This document shows positions 42,107-51,389 of a stretch of DNA of 64,000 bases, piece after piece. The stretch's first letter is position 1. Each line of letters starts with the position of its first letter. The notes beneath the pieces were generated by a model, which saw only the letters and a list, made by a program, of their open reading frames with translations, had not been told where the DNA came from and ran no database searches. The stretch lies in assembly GCA_965216515.1 (NCBI GenBank), contig OZ244173.1:2046001-2110000 (forward strand). The letters are read 5' to 3'. This DNA is from CAXMRP01 sp965216515. Lineage in GTDB: Bacteria; Pseudomonadota; Alphaproteobacteria; Rhizobiales; Afifellaceae. The position numbers and the translations under genes are program-made.

Positions 42107-43357
42107 GCCGGCCAGCCGCCGGAAGGCGTCGCTCACCTGAATGCGCCCGGCCTCGCCGTGAGATTCCATGCGGCTCGCCAGATTGACCGTCTCCCCCCAC
42201 ACATCATATGCCATACGGGTATCGCCGATCACGCCGGCCGTCAGCGGCCCGCAATGGATGCCGGCACGCACCGCCAGATTGACCCCGCCGAGCGGCGGCA
42301 TGCTGTCGACGATCGCCAGCATCTCCAGCGCCAGCCGACCGGCTGCCAGCGCGCCATCGCGCGGATCACCCTCCAGACCGCCGACCGCCATATAGGCATC
42401 GCCGATCGTTTTCAGCTTGTCGGCCCGGTGGCGGGCGCAGGCGCTGTCAAAACGGCTGAACAGCGCGTCGAGATAGCGCACCACGTCACCCGCCGCCATC
42501 ACCCGTGTTGCCGGTGTGAACCCGGCCAGGTCGACGAACACCACGCTCGCCATCGCCACATCGTCGGCAATCCGCCGGTCCGCCGACACCTTCAGCCGCT
42601 CGGCGATCCGCGCCGGCATGATCGTCGTCAAAAGCGCCTCGGAACGCTGGTGCGCCTGTTTGAGCGCCTGCTCTGCCCGCGCCAGCGCCGTCAGGGCAAA
42701 GGTGACCAGCAGACCGTTCATCAGAATCGCATTGATCAGCGACTGGAAGGAAAGGTTTCGCCGGAAGGCGATGTCATCGGTAATCAGGAAGCCGTTTTCC
42801 GGCGCCAGAAAGAAGCTGGCGACCAGAAGCACCACTGCGGTGGCGAACAGCGTTGCGAACGTGCCCATGTTCTGTGGCCCGACCAGGAACAGGATGAACC
42901 CGGCGAGCGTGAAGTAGATTTGCAGATCCGAAGACGTGCCGAGCGCAAACACCACGAACGTATGGCCGATACCAATACCGAGCAGCGCCACCACGGCCGC
43001 TGTCAGCGACCCGTAGCGGTGGAGCCGGTGGTTCAGTAGCAGGAACACGATCATTGCCGCGTTGTAGATATGGACCGGCATGAGGCCGAGGAAATCATGC
43101 AAGCCATTGGCGACCAGATGGAAGGCGGCATTGACGGCGGCAATGCCGGCAAAAATATTGGTCAGCATCTGGCGGCGCCGGATCTCCGGATCCGACGTGA
43201 TGATGCCGGCATGAACGAGCCGCACCAGCCAGGCCGGCGCCGCAAACCGCCGCGACCGGGACCGCCGACGACCGAACAACCGCTCACGGCGTCTGGCCGA
43301 CGGATCGCCATCGCCGCCCGGTTCGCCATGTGCGCTTTTGTGCCGCTGACCGCCCAT
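42005..43357 (-). CDS. Membrane-bound class III adenylate cyclase
   Basis: A 450-residue protein: an Arg-rich cytoplasmic N-terminus, about six membrane helices (residues 65-225), a short helical linker (QALKQAHQRSEALLTTIMPARIAERLK) and a class III cyclase domain. Metal ligands are D276 (FVDLAGFTP) and D320 (KTIGDAYMAVGG); the purine-specifying pair is K316 and D385 (AYDVWGETVN), indicating ATP rather than GTP; transition-state residues N392 and R396 are in NLASRMES. All catalytic residues are present, so it should make cAMP. ATG 43357 follows GGGG. Its end overlaps the convergent Lgt-like gene. Confidence 0.92.
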   Translation of the reverse strand: MGGQRHKSAHGEPGGDGDPSARRRERLFGRRRSRSRRFAAPAWLVRLVHAGIITSDPEIRRRQMLTNIFAGIAAVNAAFHLVANGLHDFLGLMPVHIYNAAMIVFLLLNHRLHRYGSLTAAVVALLGIGIGHTFVVFALGTSSDLQIYFTLAGFILFLVGPQNMGTFATLFATAVVLLVASFFLAPENGFLITDDIAFRRNLSFQSLINAILMNGLLVTFALTALARAEQALKQAHQRSEALLTTIMPARIAERLKVSADRRIADDVAMASVVFVDLAGFTPATRVMAAGDVVRYLDALFSRFDSACARHRADKLKTIGDAYMAVGGLEGDPRDGALAAGRLALEMLAIVDSMPPLGGVNLAVRAGIHCGPLTAGVIGDTRMAYDVWGETVNLASRMESHGEAGRIQVSDAFRRLAGSHFAFAPRGTIEVKGAGPVATWFLVGHGDGPAG

Positions 43358-43658
43358 GCCCCTGTCTATCAGGCCGCAATGGCGAAGTCCCGCACCTGTC
43401 CGCCGCCGCAGCGGGGCCGATCTCGCGAATTCCCCGGCGTCCGATGCCGGCGATATCCACACCTGTTCACAACGCGCCTCGCCTCTGTGCCTGACCTGCG
43501 CCGAAATCGGCCGCCGGTCGATCCGCAGCCGGAATCCGGTTCTTCCCCAGTCACGATCCGCCCCCGCGCGGCCGCGCCACGGCCGTCCCCCAACAGCTGC
43601 GCCGCACTCGGTTCACTGCCGCTTGCCGGTCGAATCCGGACAGGTCGGAGATACCGAT
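43358..43658. other. Gene-free GC-rich spacer between cyclase and LacI operon
   Basis: Between the divergent starts of the cyclase gene and the LacI operon promoter lies about 300 bp of GC-rich sequence. I see no open frame with a ribosome-binding site, no tRNA and no clear repeat. The cyclase promoter should lie at its left end, but I cannot locate boxes. Confidence 0.5.
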
Positions 43659-43708
43659 TTGTAATTTTCACAATCTGTGCTATAGGTTTCCGAAAGCGCT
43701 TTCGGAAA
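43659..43708 (+). promoter_or_regulatory. Promoter and 22-bp palindromic LacI operator
   Basis: TTGTAA (43659-43664) and TATAGG (43681-43686) with a 16-bp spacer form a plausible promoter. Directly after the -10, positions 43687-43708 are a perfect 22-bp palindrome with half-site TTTCCGAAAGC. The GAAAGCGCTTTC centre is typical of LacI-family operators with a central CG. It would cover the transcription start of the gene encoding the LacI regulator and of everything downstream. Confidence 0.85.
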
Positions 43709-43766
43709 TCCGGTCGCACACGGCGCAAGGCTGGCAGAACCGGGTCCGAAGCCGGGAGGAACAGGC

Positions 43767-44804
43767 ATGGAGCAGGCCGGCCGCCGTCGTGGCGTCAGCT
43801 TGAGCGAGATTGCCAGGGCGGTCGGCGTGACCGAGGGCACGGCCTCGCGCGCCCTCAACAACTACCCCGACATCGCCGAATCCACCCGCGCCAAGGTTGC
43901 CGAGGCCGCCCGGATCCTCAACTATCGCCCCTCGCCGGCCGCCCGCCGGCTGGCCCGCGGCACGATCGAAACCATCGGCTACGTGCTGCCCGTCCACCCC
44001 GCCGGCCAGACGGATCCGTTCCTGTCGGAGATGCTGGACGGCATTTCGCAGGCCCTTTCGGTTCGTGACTGGGATCTTCTGGTCACCACTGTGGAATCAT
44101 CGGACCGCGAACTGGAAACCTACGAACGGCTGGCCGAATCCGGCAAGGTCAGCGGCCTGATTGTCACCCGGACCCGGTCGCAGGATCCGCGCATCGAATT
44201 TCTGAAAGCCGCCGGCCTCCCGTTTGTCGTTCACGGCCGGACCCTTTCGCCGGAAGGTTATGCCTGGCTCGACATCGACAACGAAGCCGCGTTTGCCGAG
44301 GCCGTCGGCCATCTCGCCGGGCTTGGCCATCGTCGCATTGCGCTGATCAGCGCCGATGCCGACTTCAATTTCAACCGGTTGCGCATCAATGGGTATCGGC
44401 GCGGTTTGCGCGATGCCGGGCTCGACATCCGCCAGGACTACATGGTTCGCGCCGAGCTCAACCCGGCCGGCGGGCGCGCAGCCGCCGACTGCATGCTGGC
44501 CCTGAGCGAGCCGCCGACCGCCATGGTCTGCATCAACGATGCCGTCGCCATCGGCGCCATGCAGGCGATCCGCGAACGCGGTCTGGTGATCGGCGCCGAT
44601 GTGTCGGTCATCGGCTATGACGGCCTGCCCTTCGGCGAGTTCAGCGAGCCGCCGCTGACGACCATGACCCAGGATGTCATGAAGACCGGCATCCGCTTGA
44701 GCGAGGTGTTGCTGGCCATCATCGATGGCGCGCCGCCGACCGATTTTCACGAAATATCGCGCGCCCGCCTGATCCGGCGGGCAACCGACGGACCGCCGGC
44801 ATGA
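43767..44804 (+). CDS. LacI-family repressor of the carbohydrate ABC operon
   Basis: A 345-residue LacI regulator. The N-terminal helix-turn-helix is VSLSEIARAVGVTEGTASRALNNYPDIAESTRAKVAEAARILNYRPSPAARRLARG, including the hinge helix. The periplasmic-binding-protein-like effector domain follows (GYVLPVHPAGQTDPFLSEMLDGI, GYDGLPFGEFSEPPLTTMTQD). It resembles AglR-type regulators of alpha-glucoside operons. It is the first gene after the palindromic operator, so it probably represses itself and the six downstream genes until the transported sugar or a derivative is bound. Confidence 0.92.
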   Translation: MEQAGRRRGVSLSEIARAVGVTEGTASRALNNYPDIAESTRAKVAEAARILNYRPSPAARRLARGTIETIGYVLPVHPAGQTDPFLSEMLDGISQALSVRDWDLLVTTVESSDRELETYERLAESGKVSGLIVTRTRSQDPRIEFLKAAGLPFVVHGRTLSPEGYAWLDIDNEAAFAEAVGHLAGLGHRRIALISADADFNFNRLRINGYRRGLRDAGLDIRQDYMVRAELNPAGGRAAADCMLALSEPPTAMVCINDAVAIGAMQAIRERGLVIGADVSVIGYDGLPFGEFSEPPLTTMTQDVMKTGIRLSEVLLAIIDGAPPTDFHEISRARLIRRATDGPPA

Positions 44805-44854
44805 ACCGGCATTCACGGCCTGCGCTGTTTGCGGGCATCAAAGGGAGAAGACAG

Positions 44855-46210
44855 ATGAGACCCATGAGAGGATTGTTCACGGGCACCCTCGGCGCCCTGA
44901 TCGTTTCCACCGCGCTGGCATCCCTCGCCGCCGCGCAGGAGCTTCGGTTCTGGACCACTGAGGAACAGCCCGAGCGGCTGGCCAAACAGGAAGAGATGGC
45001 CGCCGACTTCAAGGCCAAGACCGGCATCTCCGTCCAGGTGATTCCGGTATCGGAATCCGATCTCGGCACGCGCGCCACCGCCGCGTTCGGGGCTGGCGAC
45101 CTGCCGGATGTGATCTATCACACGCTGCAATACGCGCTGCCTTGGGCCGAGGCCGGCATCCTCGATGTCGATGCGGCCACCGAGGTCGTCGACGCGCTGG
45201 GACGCGACACATTTGCGCCGGGTGCCGTCGCCATGGCCGCCTATGAGGACGGCATCGCCTCCGTACCCGTCGATGGCTGGACCCAGATGGTCATCTATCG
45301 GATGGATCTGTTTGAGGAAAAGGGGCTCGCGCCGCCGACCACCTATGCCAACGTCATCGCCGCCATCGAGGCGTTGCACAATCCGCCGGAGATGTTCGGT
45401 TTCGTCGCCGCCACCAAGATCGACGAGAACTTCATGTCCCAGGTCCTGGAGCATGTGTTCCTGGCCAACGGCGTCAGCCCGGTCGGCGCCGACGGGTTCA
45501 AGCCGCTCGATGAGCAGGCGACGACGGAAGTGCTCGACTTCTACAAGGCGATCGCCAAGGCCTCGCCGCCCGGCGAACTCTTCTGGAAGCAGTCGCGCGA
45601 ACTTTATTTCGCCGGCAAGGCGGCCATGATCATCTGGTCACCGTTCATCCTCGACGAACTGGCCGGCCTGCGCGACAGTGCCCCGCCGACAATCAATGAC
45701 GACACGACCTCGCGCGAACTGGCCGGAAAGACCGGCGTCGTCACAACCTTCGCCGGCCCCTCCAATCCCGGTGGCGCCGCCTGGGGTGACGTCCGCTATT
45801 TCGGCATCACCCAGGACGCCGACACGGAGGCGGCCATGGAGTTCGTCAAATATTCCATGGACGAGGGCTACACCAAGACCCTGTCGATTGCACCGGAAGG
45901 AAAGTTCCCGGTCCGCAAGGGCGATGCGTCCGATCCGGCCAAGTTCTCAAAGGCCTGGTCCATGCTGCCTGTGGGGGTCGACCGCAAGGCGCCGCTGACC
46001 GATCTGTACCCCCAGGAAGTGATCGACAACATCGTCGGCGGCCTGGCAACTGCCCAACGCTGGGGCGTGACCGAAGGCCAGCTTTCGCTGGCGTCCAAGA
46101 TCATCAACAGCCAGGTCATCAACAAGCTGGTGCGCGAATATATCGATGGCGACCGCGATGCGGCGGCCACCGTATCGGCGCTCAACGACGAACTGTCCAA
46201 GATCGAATAG
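44855..46210 (+). CDS. ABC transporter solute-binding protein (AglE-like)
   Basis: A 451-residue periplasmic binding protein of family 1 (carbohydrates). The signal peptide is MRPMRGLFTGTLGALIVSTALASLAAA; the mature protein begins QELRFWTTEEQPERLAKQEEMAADFKAKTGISVQVIPV. Later blocks YEDGIASVPVDGWTQMVIYRMDLFEEKGLAPPTTYANVIAAIEAL and FAGKAAMIIWSPFILDELAGL are usual in AglE-type proteins for glucosides. GGGAGAAG before ATG 44855 sets the start over 44801. The ligand is inferred only as a glycoside from the glycosidase in the operon. Confidence 0.92.
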   Translation: MRPMRGLFTGTLGALIVSTALASLAAAQELRFWTTEEQPERLAKQEEMAADFKAKTGISVQVIPVSESDLGTRATAAFGAGDLPDVIYHTLQYALPWAEAGILDVDAATEVVDALGRDTFAPGAVAMAAYEDGIASVPVDGWTQMVIYRMDLFEEKGLAPPTTYANVIAAIEALHNPPEMFGFVAATKIDENFMSQVLEHVFLANGVSPVGADGFKPLDEQATTEVLDFYKAIAKASPPGELFWKQSRELYFAGKAAMIIWSPFILDELAGLRDSAPPTINDDTTSRELAGKTGVVTTFAGPSNPGGAAWGDVRYFGITQDADTEAAMEFVKYSMDEGYTKTLSIAPEGKFPVRKGDASDPAKFSKAWSMLPVGVDRKAPLTDLYPQEVIDNIVGGLATAQRWGVTEGQLSLASKIINSQVINKLVREYIDGDRDAAATVSALNDELSKIE

Positions 46211-46312
46211 GCGCCGCCGGCCGGCCCGTCTGTGTGGCGGGCCCGCCGACGACCGATCGGCGGGACGCCGCAATCGCGCCCCGCCGGACAACCAAACGGA
46301 GAGGTTCGCACC

Positions 46313-47593
46313 GTGGTTACCAGCACAAACAGCCACGCGACGCCCGAAGAGCTGGAACGGGCGAAGCGACGCATCGGCCCGATCCAGCGGCGGGAAATGC
46401 GGCTTGCCTTCGGCATGCTGGCGCCCACCATCCTCATCGTGCTGGCGATCGTGTTGTTCCCGCTGCTCGCCAATTTCTGGATCAGCGTCAAACCGATCGG
46501 CCTTGCCGAACTGCGTCCGCCGACGGCGCTGGTGCGCGAACGCGAGCGCAACAAGGCGGACGTGCCCGGCGACATCATCGCAATCGAATATCGCGCCCGC
46601 TCCAGTTCGCAGGACCGCCCCATCACCGACGTCACCATCACCGATCGCCTGCCCGCCGGGCTCACGGCGACCCTTGTCGCGGAGGGTTGTGCTGTCGAAG
46701 GTGGCAACCTGTCCTGTGCCATCGCCGCGCTTGAACCCAAAAAACAGCAGCGGTTGAAGTTTGAATTCCAGGCCGGCCAGGCCTATTTCGACGCCGGCGC
46801 GCCGAAGCTCGCCGACAGCAAGCCGGAGGTTGCCGGCACTTCGGAGAACGTCCTCACGAATTTCCAGTTCACACTCGACAACTTCCGCAAAGTGTTCGAC
46901 GCCAGCGAGTTCTGGACCGTGTTGTGGGTATCCTTCGTCTATACGATCGGCGGCACCCTGGGCGCGCTGGTCCTCGGGCTTGTCGCCGCGCTGCTGCTCA
47001 ATTCCGCCTTTGCCGGTCGCGGCATTTTGCGTGGCCTGTTTCTTTTTCCCTATGTCTCGCCGGTCATCGCGGTCGCCTTCACCTGGACCTTCCTGCTGGA
47101 TCCGTTTTCCGGCACCGTCAACGCCATCCTCACCAGCACCGGCGTCACCGGCGAGACGATCAACTTCCTGGGCCAACGCGGCCTGGCGCTGGCCACCGTG
47201 ATCGCCTTTGAATCCTGGCGCTACTTCCCCCTCGCCTTCCTGTTCATCCTCGCCCGCATGCAGGCGCTGTCGGCCGATCTGTACGAGGCGGCGGAGATGG
47301 ATGGCGCCTCGCCGTTCCAGATGTTCTTCCATATCTCGCTGCCACAGCTTGTCGGCATCCTGTCGACACTGTTCGTGCTGCGCTTCATTTGGACCTTCAA
47401 CAAGTTCGACGACATTTTCCTGCTGACCGGCGGCGCATCGGGCACCCGGACATTCACCGTCAACGTCTACGAACAGGCCTTTGCATTGTCCAATCTCGGT
47501 GCCGGCGCCGCGGTCGCTGTCGTCATTTTCTTTGTGCTGGCGACATTCATCTTTGGCTATTTCCGCTTCGGGCCGAAAGAGGAGGGCATGTGA
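46313..47593 (+). CDS. ABC sugar permease (AglF/MalF-like) with inserted extracytoplasmic domain
   Basis: A 426-residue permease. After helix 1 (about residues 34-56) comes a hydrophilic insert, residues 68-180, instead of a short loop. The insert has DVTITDRLPAGLTATLVAEGC, GNLSCAIAALEPKKQQRLKFEFQAG and a C126/C135 pair; it resembles the DUF11-type beta-sandwich repeat of secreted proteins. The remaining helices follow from residue 202, with the EAA loop LYEAAEMDGASPFQMFFHISLPQ that binds the ATPase. The GTG start has GGAGAGG eight bases upstream. MalF has a comparable extra periplasmic domain in another loop that contacts the binding protein, so a similar role is plausible. Confidence 0.9.
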   Translation: MVTSTNSHATPEELERAKRRIGPIQRREMRLAFGMLAPTILIVLAIVLFPLLANFWISVKPIGLAELRPPTALVRERERNKADVPGDIIAIEYRARSSSQDRPITDVTITDRLPAGLTATLVAEGCAVEGGNLSCAIAALEPKKQQRLKFEFQAGQAYFDAGAPKLADSKPEVAGTSENVLTNFQFTLDNFRKVFDASEFWTVLWVSFVYTIGGTLGALVLGLVAALLLNSAFAGRGILRGLFLFPYVSPVIAVAFTWTFLLDPFSGTVNAILTSTGVTGETINFLGQRGLALATVIAFESWRYFPLAFLFILARMQALSADLYEAAEMDGASPFQMFFHISLPQLVGILSTLFVLRFIWTFNKFDDIFLLTGGASGTRTFTVNVYEQAFALSNLGAGAAVAVVIFFVLATFIFGYFRFGPKEEGM

Positions 47594-48831
47594 TGACATA
47601 CCGTGCACCGGTTCTTGCCGCCCTCCTGGGCCTCGCCTGGGGCTTCATCAACGCCATAGTCCTCGGCGTCACGATCACCCTGGTATTCGGCGCCGCGGCC
47701 TCCATGACCGGCCTCGCTTCAGCGATTGCCGGCGCCCTTGCCGGCCTGTCATGGCTCTATCTCGATGGCGGCGGAACGCGCGGGTATCGCGACGTACGGC
47801 GCCTGGCCATCGCCGCGGCCATTCACGCACTGGTCATGGCGGTCCTGACATTCTTCGCACCGCTCGGCTTTGCACTCGGTGACCGGCCGCTGGGTGCAAT
47901 CCTGGTTCTTGCCGCTCTCGGCCTTGCCACCGTCTACGCCGTCGCAGCGTGTTTCGGCGATGTCGACTGGCGGCACCTGCGCCGCTACAAGCTGGAGGAG
48001 GTACTGATCCGGGCGCTGAAGGGCTTCGGTTTCACGTTTTTCACCGCCATTGTCGCCTTCCCCTTCTACGCCATGCTGATGACCAGCTTCAAAAACCAGT
48101 CGGAGCTGCTCGCCAATCCGCTCGATTATTCCATCGACCTCGGCCAGGGCATGTCCGCCCTCCTCCGCTCCTATATCGAGCTCTTCGCCGATTTTGATTT
48201 CGGCCGTTACATCATCATTTCCGCGCTCGTGTCCATCATCACCGTGCTGTTGACGCTGGCCGCTTCCATTCCCGGCGCCTACGCCATCGCCAGGCTGAAG
48301 TTCCCCGGCCGCACCGCCTTTTCGCGCTCCATCCTGATGATCTACATGGTGCCGGCGATCGTCCTGGTGATCCCGCTCTATGCGGTGTTCAGCCAGCTCG
48401 GCCTGCGCGATTCCCTGGTCGGTCTTCTGATCGTCTATCCGGCCACCACCATCCCCGTCGCCCTGTACATGCTGCAGGGTTATTTCCGCGGCCTGCCTGC
48501 GGAACTGGAGGAGGCCGGGCTGATGGACGGCTGTTCGCGGCTCGGCGTCATCTGGCGCATCACCATGCCGCTGTCCCTGCCGGCGATCGCCTCCGTGGCG
48601 CTGTACGTCTTCATGATCGCCTGGAACGAATTCCTGTTCGCCTTCATGTTTCTCGACAGCCCCGAAATCTTTACCCTGTCGCGCGCCGTCGTCTCGCTCA
48701 ACAGCTCCGAAGTGCCGCGCCAGCACCTGATGGCCGGCGCGGTGATCGTTACGATCCCTGTCCTGGTGATCTTCCTTTGGTTCGAGCGCTTCCTGGTAAC
48801 CGGCCTGACCGCCGGCTCGGTGAAGGGTTGA
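47593..48831 (+). CDS. ABC sugar permease (AglG/MalG-like) with N-terminal membrane extension
   Basis: A 412-residue permease. The MalG-type part begins about residue 135 (LEEVLIRALKGFGFTFFTAIVAFPFYAMLMTSFK) and contains the EAA loop LEEAGLMDGCSRLGVIWRITMPLSLP. Before it lie about 130 residues with four extra hydrophobic segments (GLAWGFINAIVLGVTITLVFG, LASAIAGALAGLSWLYL, LAIAAAIHALVMAVLTFFAPLGFAL, AILVLAALGLATVYAVAACF), not present in ordinary MalG proteins of about 280-300 residues. The ATG overlaps the stop of the first permease by one base (TGATG). Confidence 0.9.
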   Translation: MTYRAPVLAALLGLAWGFINAIVLGVTITLVFGAAASMTGLASAIAGALAGLSWLYLDGGGTRGYRDVRRLAIAAAIHALVMAVLTFFAPLGFALGDRPLGAILVLAALGLATVYAVAACFGDVDWRHLRRYKLEEVLIRALKGFGFTFFTAIVAFPFYAMLMTSFKNQSELLANPLDYSIDLGQGMSALLRSYIELFADFDFGRYIIISALVSIITVLLTLAASIPGAYAIARLKFPGRTAFSRSILMIYMVPAIVLVIPLYAVFSQLGLRDSLVGLLIVYPATTIPVALYMLQGYFRGLPAELEEAGLMDGCSRLGVIWRITMPLSLPAIASVALYVFMIAWNEFLFAFMFLDSPEIFTLSRAVVSLNSSEVPRQHLMAGAVIVTIPVLVIFLWFERFLVTGLTAGSVKG

Positions 48832-48834
48832 ACC

Positions 48835-50136
48835 GTGGCCACCATGTCCAACGACTTCGATACGCTCGCCCGCGGTATCCTCAATGCCAATGATCGCGGC
48901 GGCTACACGATTCCCACCGCCGGCCTCTATCCCTATCAGTGGAACTGGGATTCCGTTTTCGTGGCGCTCGGTTTCGCCACCTTCGACGAGGACCGGGCCT
49001 GGCGCGAGATCGAGGCCCTGTTTGCGGCCCAATGGCCGAACGGCATGGTGCCCCACATTGTCTTTCGCCGCGAGGACCCGGACTATTTTCCCGGCCCCGA
49101 CGTCTGGGATGCCGGCCGGGACGTGCCCTGGCCGACCTCCGGCCTCTCCCAGCCGCCGATTGCCGCCACGGCTGTGCGCTGGATATTCCAGAACAGCGCT
49201 GACCGGACGGCGGCCCGCGACCGGATGGCCGCGCTGGTGCCGAAACTGGCGGCCTGGCACCGCTGGTGGCACGAGGCCCGAGATCCGGCTGCGCTGGGCA
49301 TCATTGCCATCTCGCACCCCTGGGAATCCGGCCGCGACAACCTGCCCGATTGGGACCGGCCCGGCGCGATCATCGATACCAGCCGCGTCGGCAGCTACAA
49401 CCGGCGCGACACCAGCCACGTCAATCCCCACATGCGGCCGAGCCAGGCCGATTATGACCGCTACATCGCCCTCGTCCAGTTCGGACGCGAGCGCCACTGG
49501 GATCCGGCCCGCATCGCAGCCGAAAATCCCTTCTGGGTCGCCGATGTCGGCGTCACCGCAATCCTGATGCGGGCCGAACGCGATCTTGCCGCGCTGGCCG
49601 CCGAAATCGGCGCCGCCGACACCGCGTCGGCCGCCCAAACCCGTATCGCCCGCATGCAGACCGGGTTTGAGCGCCTGTGGAACGAGGATGTCGGCGCCTA
49701 CTGCTCGCTGGACCTGCGCGCCGACCGCCACGCGGAAACCGCCAACGCCGCCACCTTCCTGTGTTTTTACGCCGGCGCCGGCGCGCCGGAGCGCCGTGCG
49801 CGGCTGCTGGGGCTGGCCGCCCGGTGGCAGGACCGGGTCACCTATCTGATGCCGAGTTTCGATCCGACCCACGACGCCTTCGATCCGTTGCGCTACTGGC
49901 GCGGACCGGTCTGGGCGATATTCAATTTCATGATCGCCACCGGCCTGGCCGAATGCGGCGAAACCGGCCTTGCCGAGCGCCTGCGCGCCGACACCCGGCG
50001 GCTCGCCGAGATCGGCGGCTTCGCCGAGTACTACTCCGCCATCGACGGGCAGCCCGCCGGTGGCAATGCATTTTCCTGGACAGCTGCCGTCTGGCTCGCC
50101 TGGGCCGGACGGGCCGGCACCAACCCCAAGGGATAA
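48835..50136 (+). CDS. GH63-type glycosidase (glucosylglycerate/mannosylglycerate hydrolase-like)
   Basis: A 433-residue cytoplasmic (alpha/alpha)6-barrel glycosidase with no signal peptide. It matches short bacterial GH63 enzymes: LYPYQWNWDSVFVALG, AQWPNGMVPHIVF, HPWESGRDN with the probable acid D168, YWRGPVWAIFNFMIATGL, and GGFAEYYSAIDGQPAGGNAFSWTAA with the probable base E398. Characterised relatives hydrolyse glucosylglycerate or mannosylglycerate to the hexose and glycerate. Since the protein is inside the cell and in a transporter operon, it likely cleaves the imported glycoside. The exact substrate could also be glucosylglycerol or another small alpha-glycoside. Confidence 0.85.
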   Translation: MATMSNDFDTLARGILNANDRGGYTIPTAGLYPYQWNWDSVFVALGFATFDEDRAWREIEALFAAQWPNGMVPHIVFRREDPDYFPGPDVWDAGRDVPWPTSGLSQPPIAATAVRWIFQNSADRTAARDRMAALVPKLAAWHRWWHEARDPAALGIIAISHPWESGRDNLPDWDRPGAIIDTSRVGSYNRRDTSHVNPHMRPSQADYDRYIALVQFGRERHWDPARIAAENPFWVADVGVTAILMRAERDLAALAAEIGAADTASAAQTRIARMQTGFERLWNEDVGAYCSLDLRADRHAETANAATFLCFYAGAGAPERRARLLGLAARWQDRVTYLMPSFDPTHDAFDPLRYWRGPVWAIFNFMIATGLAECGETGLAERLRADTRRLAEIGGFAEYYSAIDGQPAGGNAFSWTAAVWLAWAGRAGTNPKG

Positions 50137-50139
50137 GAC

Positions 50140-51222
<1,083 letters not shown>

Positions 51223-51389
51223 CCGCCGCTGCCGGGCCGCCTCATTCGGCGCGGCCGGCGGGCCGGTACGGCACCGGCCACCGTTGACAATCCCCCGCCG
51301 GCGATGCCTATACCGGCGCCGCGCCGGCGCGCGCCGGCACGGCAAACCGAATGCCGCAGAGCGACCCTGAACCCATGTCCCGATAGTCC
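51223..51389 (+). repeat. Spacer before the phosphofructokinase gene with a 15-bp duplicated start region
   Basis: The 167-bp spacer is GC-rich with scattered self-complementary GGCGCC/GCCGGC stretches but no clear terminator. At its end, CCATGTCCCGAT occurs at 51373-51384 and again at 51388-51399 (period 15 bp). The first copy makes a three-codon open frame (ATG TCC CGA TAG) ending just before the true ATG at 51390. Confidence 0.6.
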
